From Paludibacter sp. (lineage in GTDB: Bacteria > Bacteroidota > Bacteroidia > Bacteroidales > Paludibacteraceae), in the NCBI GenBank assembly GCA_010365115.1, contig JAAFGX010000021.1, positions 1 to 54,675 on the forward strand: a DNA stretch of 54,675 nt, written 5' to 3'. Of this stretch, positions 51,115 through 54,675 are shown in pieces. Both the position numbers and the translations under genes were made by a program. The notes below the pieces were generated by a model. That model searched no databases. It had not been told where the DNA came from and was given only the letters and a program-made list of their open reading frames with translations. How positions within the stretch are numbered: the stretch's first letter is position 1; each line of letters opens with the position of its first letter.

Positions 51115-52215
51115 TTAGTCTTTGTTTTTATATATATCCCATGCTATCCGGTCAATCACTTTGGTCGCAAAACTTGCCTGACGTAATGAAGCAAACAAAG
51201 TGCGAATTGTAGTAACTGATTCGCCCAATAATTCACTAATGGTTGTGCTTGTTCCATCATCAAATGTGATTTTAATATCTCTTTTGTGATTAACAATTGA
51301 ATTATCGCTATTGTCTGTAAGTGTTACATCAATAATTTCAATTTTTGCATTTGATTGTAAAATGCCGGAAACATAAACTTTAGCACTATCCAATGTGTTT
51401 TTTCCGAAATTTGGTTTTCTTACAATTTGAACATTTCCTATTGTTAACGAATATTCTCTTTCTCTATTACGTTTTTCAACTAGGTTTTTAATCGCAGTAT
51501 ATTTTTCTTCATATAATGTTTTTGCTCCGTCTGAAATTGAATAAGTTACAATGGTTGTATCGCCCGATGCGTAGGTACACATCGCTTTGTAATTATCCAC
51601 AAATGTAAATTCAGAAGCATATTGATAACCATTTTCCTTAGAGCTTGAAGATTGAATTTTTAAATTCCCAACATCAATACTTTTTAAGTTGATAGTTGAA
51701 GCCATCTTGTAATTCCAACCCAAAAAACGATTAAAATTATACTGGTAATCTGATAACGAAATTACATAATTGTTGACTAATAAACTGTCTGCAAGTTCAA
51801 AATGAGTCAAAGATCCTGGTCTTTTGACCTTTTCTTCGGGCAAACGCACCACCATAATGTTGCTATCAGCTGTTTTAGTGAAAAATCGCAATATCGGTTT
51901 TGGACCTCTTTCATAATAGTTCGCTTTGTAATCGTATACTCCTGCTATATCAGTCAGAACAATACTATTCATCGTGCTGTCAATTACAAAATCCCAAGAA
52001 CCTGATACTTTACTTGCACTTGATTGCGTGTCAGAAATACCTAAAATCTTATACCCTTCAGACGAAGAGATAACATTCATCGCAGTTGTTAGTTGCTGAG
52101 CGCTGCTTGTTATGGAAGTTTTTAGTGTTTTTTGTCCCAAATCGTCCTGTGTAGAACAACTCCATAAAATAAAACTCAGTAAAATGAGTGCTAAATAAAC
52201 ATTTTTTGTTTTCAT
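51115..52215 (-). CDS. Predicted lipoprotein of unknown function (366 aa)
   Basis: A 366-residue lipoprotein; the signal ends LLSFILWSC with lipidated C20, followed by STQDD. The body is beta-rich and Ser/Thr-rich with segments such as GSWDFVIDSTMNSIVLTD, EYSLTIGNVQIVRKPNFG and KRDIKITFDDGTSTTISEL. The C-terminus is helical (LRQASFATKVIDRIAWDIY). No family recognised. It is transcribed alone, from a good promoter (52299-52292) to a strong terminator (51050-51084), just ahead of the two-component pair. Confidence 0.75.
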   Translation of the reverse strand: MKTKNVYLALILLSFILWSCSTQDDLGQKTLKTSITSSAQQLTTAMNVISSSEGYKILGISDTQSSASKVSGSWDFVIDSTMNSIVLTDIAGVYDYKANYYERGPKPILRFFTKTADSNIMVVRLPEEKVKRPGSLTHFELADSLLVNNYVISLSDYQYNFNRFLGWNYKMASTINLKSIDVGNLKIQSSSSKENGYQYASEFTFVDNYKAMCTYASGDTTIVTYSISDGAKTLYEEKYTAIKNLVEKRNREREYSLTIGNVQIVRKPNFGKNTLDSAKVYVSGILQSNAKIEIIDVTLTDNSDNSIVNHKRDIKITFDDGTSTTISELLGESVTTIRTLFASLRQASFATKVIDRIAWDIYKNKD

Positions 52216-52994
52216 ACGCTTTAACCTTTAATAATTATTTATTCGTTTGTACAATTTTATTAAACCGAAGTTTTCGATTTATGATGTAACGCAAAAATAG
52301 AGCGTACCTATATATAAAACAACTAAAATCAGTAAATGCCTATATTTATTAAGTGGAAATTTGGTGTAATTGGTTTTTAAGTTGAAGATATTGACAGTAA
52401 ATATAGTAATTAATCTCAAATACATTAAAACGGCTCCATGAATTTAACATGTGAAACACTCAATCTTAGAAGAAGATAAATTTGCACTCTTGAAATAATT
52501 CCCGATTTCCTAATTTACGGAATTTAAAATAATTTTATCCAAAGCTAAATTCAATTGCTAAATATTAATATTGGCTAACAGTTTTAATCTCAAACAAATA
52601 TATTAAGTAAGAAGAACAATTAAATGACTCATTTTTTCTACCAAATAGTATCAGCTAGTAACTTAGAATCGCATAGTTTTTTTTCGAATACATAGCACAT
52701 ATAGATGCTCTAAAAGGCTATGTGACTCTATGTTTGCTTTTTTTATTTCTAAGTGGCGCTATGCTACTATGTATAACTATGAGGTTGATTCTTTTTGAAA
52801 ATACGACATTATATTGTTCCAACTACTTAACTTTCTTAAAAATTATTTTTTTCAGAATTATTTTAAAAAAAGGCGCTATAACGATTAAGGTGGGTAATCA
52901 AATTTTCCTTTTTCACTGATTTGATGTTTTTGTTCCAATACATGTCGATTGGTTCTATAACTTTCTTATGAAAAAAGAGAAGCATTGGACTGTT
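52216..52994. other. 779-bp intergenic region with CTATG/CATAG words
   Basis: No credible gene; a 65-codon open frame on plus near 52722 is hydrophobic by AT bias and lacks a proper start context. The left end has the lipoprotein promoter (52292-52299). At 52672-52781 two CATAG words are followed by five CTATG words, which suggests a decayed repeat able to fold. The rest is featureless AT-rich DNA. Confidence 0.55.
52292..52299 (-). promoter_or_regulatory. -7/-33 promoter of the lipoprotein gene
   Basis: TATTTTTG on the minus strand with TTG exactly 20 bp upstream, matching the TTG-N19-21-TAnnTTTG Bacteroidota promoter. The leader to the ATG at 52215 is about 70 nt. Confidence 0.65.
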
Positions 52995-54188
52995 TCAATA
53001 CAAAAAGCCAAATAACCAGAGTGGGATTTTATTGCCAAAACCACTTTCCACACCGTCAACTGCTATAAAACTATCGGGTACATCTTTAATCTGTTTAAAT
53101 CCTTTGTTCTTGCCTCCAATTTCGAAAGAGTATGTTGAATCAATTAAATAATCGGTTGTTTTTGATGCTGCTACTATATGTTTTACCTTCAGCTGATTGG
53201 CAAAAAAAGTTTCCCGCACATTGGCTTCGTTGGCATCGGCTGTACTTAGAGCATACAATAAATTCGGATTGTCTAAGTATATTTTATCCGGTTTAGTCAA
53301 AATACTAATACCGTTCGCATCACTTCCAACGGCATAAAGCAAGCGTGCCTGATGGAGCAAATGAATATAGCTGAGCAGTGAATTCCGCGAAATCTCAATT
53401 TCGGCACTTAACTTACTGATATTGGGTGTATATGGAACAAGCGTAGAAACTATACCCAATAACTTTTTAATTTTCATGCCCGAACTGTGCTCAATTTTGC
53501 TGCAAGCCGGTAAATCAGAATCGATAACCGCATTCACAATTCCCTGCAAACGATCGGGATACGATTTTACATTCTCCTTGTAAAGCGGATAATAACCATG
53601 CTCTAAGTATTCGGCAAATCGTGGCAAAATTTTAATATACGAAGTAATTTCAGAAGACAACTCATAATGGTTTGTAAGCAGTTCATCCAACGAGAATTTT
53701 CGGAATTCTTCGCCGTATTCGAGCAATAAAAACTCCCGAAACGATAAGCCATAGAGCGAATAATGAATTGCCCTTCGACTTAAATCGGCACCCGACTGAT
53801 AAATTTCGAGCATAGATGAGCCAGTAAAAACAATTTTTATATCGGGATAACTATCGTAGATATTCTTCACCTCAATAGCCCAATTGGGATAGCGATGCAC
53901 TTCGTCCAGAAAAATAGCTTCTCCACCCATCACATAAAACTCCTCCACAAGCTCCGACAAAGTGTGTGTTGTAAACCAGATATTGTCTAAACTCATATAC
54001 AGTGCCTTGCTTTTATCTGCCACCTCCTGTTTAATATACTGAAGCATCAAGGTGGTTTTTCCTGTTCCTCTAGCACCACTAATAGCTATCAATCGGTTGC
54101 TCCAGTCGATATCGGCATACAAATAGCGTACGAAGTTGAGGCGAGTTGAATCTAAAAGCCTTTTATACAAGCGGGTAATTGTTTCCAT
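52995..54188 (-). CDS. AAA ATPase with DUF4143 domain
   Basis: A 397-residue AAA_14/DUF4143 protein. Walker A is GARGTGKT (38-45), Walker B AIFLDEVHRYPNW (91-103), sensor-like FTGSSMLEIY (121-130). A winged-helix-like part follows (about 255-290; ISKLSAEIEISRNSLLSYIH). The C-terminal DUF4143 part has DNPNLLYAL, RETFFANQL and DYLID...YSFEIGGKNKG (346-363), resembling a PD-(D/E)xK nuclease core. The family is widespread, often beside mobile or toxin-like loci, with no settled function. It is a lone gene between a repeat-rich gap and the contig end, with three phased direct repeats over its promoter. Confidence 0.9.
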   Translation of the reverse strand: METITRLYKRLLDSTRLNFVRYLYADIDWSNRLIAISGARGTGKTTLMLQYIKQEVADKSKALYMSLDNIWFTTHTLSELVEEFYVMGGEAIFLDEVHRYPNWAIEVKNIYDSYPDIKIVFTGSSMLEIYQSGADLSRRAIHYSLYGLSFREFLLLEYGEEFRKFSLDELLTNHYELSSEITSYIKILPRFAEYLEHGYYPLYKENVKSYPDRLQGIVNAVIDSDLPACSKIEHSSGMKIKKLLGIVSTLVPYTPNISKLSAEIEISRNSLLSYIHLLHQARLLYAVGSDANGISILTKPDKIYLDNPNLLYALSTADANEANVRETFFANQLKVKHIVAASKTTDYLIDSTYSFEIGGKNKGFKQIKDVPDSFIAVDGVESGFGNKIPLWLFGFLY

Positions 54189-54206
54189 ATTGTTTTATTT
54201 GAAGTA

Positions 54207-54214
54207 CAAATATA
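54207..54214 (-). promoter_or_regulatory. Promoter of the AAA/DUF4143 gene
   Basis: TATATTTG on the minus strand with TTG (complement of 54234-54236) exactly 19 bp upstream, an ideal Bacteroidota promoter. The -33 TTG lies inside the first 18-bp direct repeat, so anything bound there would block transcription. Confidence 0.7.
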
Positions 54215-54220
54215 AAATAA

Positions 54221-54304
54221 TGTTTTATAGAAACAACATATTATTAAATAAAATGTTTTCTATAAACAACACTAATTGTAATTATCTGTTTTTCTTAAAC
54301 AACA
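54221..54304. repeat. Three 18-bp direct repeats at exact 33-bp spacing
   Basis: TGTTTTATAGAAACAACA (54221-54238), TGTTTTCTATAAACAACA (54254-54271) and TGTTTTTCTTAAACAACA (54287-54304) share TGTTTTnnnnAAACAACA; only the four central bases differ. Repeat starts are 33 bp apart both times, with two 15-bp AT-rich spacers. Each core is also a dyad (TGTTT...AAACA). The first copy overlaps the -33 box of the AAA gene. Likely phased operator sites. Confidence 0.85.
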
Positions 54305-54317
54305 ATAAAAAAGAAAT

Positions 54318-54551
54318 CTATAGGCTAATACGATCAAAGTCTAAGAATTTTTTTAATAATCGTTCTGCTGTACGAATAGCTAATTCAGTTCGAGATACAA
54401 AATCAGCTTTACTTAGTGTGTCGGCATTGCGAACGCTACGCCCAACTTGAGGTAACACACTGGTTACAAATCGGTGCGAGCAGGAAATTGATTTTTGTTT
54501 TTGAATATTGAATACAGGTGGTACATACCGATTTATCGGTGAGCATTCCTT
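54318..54551 (-). pseudogene. Possible coding remnant without a start
   Basis: An open stretch of 77 codons on the minus strand from after a TAG (54554-54552) to TAG at 54320-54318, with no ATG. The C-terminal part reads plausibly as protein: SVLPQVGRSVRNADTLSK, then TELAIRTAERLLKKFLDF. An in-frame GTG is present at the Val of SVLP. No family was recognised. It could be a truncated gene, part of the repeat, or chance. Confidence 0.3.
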
Positions 54552-54584
54552 CTATTACGACGTAGGCTCGAGCCTTACGCTCTC

Positions 54585-54675
54585 TTATACCGATTGCACA
54601 AACAATATAGTCCAATTTCGACCCTGCCTGCCGCAGGCAAGTTCGTCTTATGGAACATCCCGTGTAACGGGATTG
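54585..54675. repeat. Dispersed repeat copy at the contig end
   Basis: Positions 54585-54646 are identical to 46021-46082 (62 bp). Positions 54586-54675 match the reverse complement of 132-221 at 79 of 90 bases. It contains hairpins TGCCTGC-C-GCAGGCA and ATCCCGT-GTA-ACGGGAT. The window ends inside this element. Confidence 0.9.

Larger units (their letters stand above)
54189..54675. other. Upstream region of the AAA gene and contig end
   Basis: 487 bp. It contains the AAA gene promoter, three 18-bp direct repeats (54221-54304), a possible gene remnant on minus (54318-54551), hairpins around TACCGATTTATCGGT and GTAGGCTCGAGCCTTAC, and the dispersed repeat copy (54585-54675). Confidence 0.7.

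Noticed and set aside
52722..52919. 65-codon hydrophobic open frame on plus
   Set aside because: Composition follows AT-rich DNA (Leu, Ile, Phe), no ribosome site or homology recognised, and it overlaps the CTATG repeat cluster.
1..54675. CRISPR arrays, tRNA, rRNA, tmRNA or transposase genes
   Set aside because: No array of repeat-spacer units beyond the three operator-like repeats at 54.2 kb, which have no cas genes and spacers of only 15 bp; no tRNA T-loop or rRNA sequence in the gaps; no transposase-like protein.

Overview
The window looks like a contig from the chromosome of an anaerobic or microaerophilic member of the Bacteroidota, most likely Bacteroidales. It is AT-rich. Many genes are preceded by the Bacteroidota -7 box TAnnTTTG, and the gene content fits: an NQR respiratory complex, type IX secretion (T9SS) parts and cargo, DUF4199, DUF6048 and DUF6452 proteins, and several outer-membrane barrels. 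No rRNA, tRNA, CRISPR array, transposase or phage gene was found. Both ends lie in copies of a palindrome-rich intergenic repeat, facing each other as inverted repeats. This suggests the contig ends are assembly breaks, not biological borders.

Layout. 1-2.6 kb: end repeat, MATE efflux pump, nagB. 2.5-7 kb (minus): OprB-like porin, exported FMN-binding protein, OprO/P-like porin, LuxR-type regulator with a degenerate receiver, hemerythrin-like di-iron protein. 7.1-9.9 kb (minus): FeoA-FeoB fusion and FeoB-associated Cys-rich protein, behind a dyad resembling a DtxR-family operator. 10.1-16.4 kb (minus): complete nqrABCDEF, with a 161-bp heptanucleotide tandem repeat between nqrD and nqrE. 16.8-19.4 kb (plus): T9SS plug protein and aspartate kinase. 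19.4-27.5 kb (minus): outer-membrane barrel, mntP, transketolase, and a long run of small Bacteroidota genes including crcB/DUF190, a GT2 glycosyltransferase and DUF4199. 27.6-31.2 kb (minus): T9SS-sorted surface protein followed by a small PID-CTERM-like protein. 31.5-35.9 kb (minus): trxB, lolA-like, ftsK. 36.1-46 kb: nth, a rubredoxin-membrane fusion, M20 amidohydrolase, barrel plus lipoprotein, two thioredoxin-fold proteins, mutY, HU, a 29-aa bS22-like ribosomal protein, rng. 46.2-52.2 kb: a large PorE-like protein with an added VWA domain, then a LytTR/LytS two-component pair and a lipoprotein. 53-54.2 kb: AAA/DUF4143 ATPase behind three phased 18-bp repeats.

How the parts relate. NQR, FeoAB, the hemerythrin protein and the FMN-binding protein suggest respiratory, iron and flavin chemistry in changing redox conditions. 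The plug, the T9SS cargo and the PorE-like protein point to an active T9SS, though the core translocon genes are not here. Much of the rest is housekeeping: base-excision repair, FtsK, RNase G, HU, transketolase.

The best candidates for something undescribed are: (1) three 18-bp direct repeats at exact 33-bp spacing over the promoter of the AAA/DUF4143 gene; (2) the TPR-like/PD40/VWA/CRD/OmpA protein; (3) the coupled hemerythrin plus phospho-site-less LuxR regulator, followed by a 20-bp dyad and a porin/flavoprotein pair; (4) heptanucleotide tandem repeats directly after stop codons. No single complete novel defence or mobile system was seen. All calls come from reading the sequence; no database search was run.
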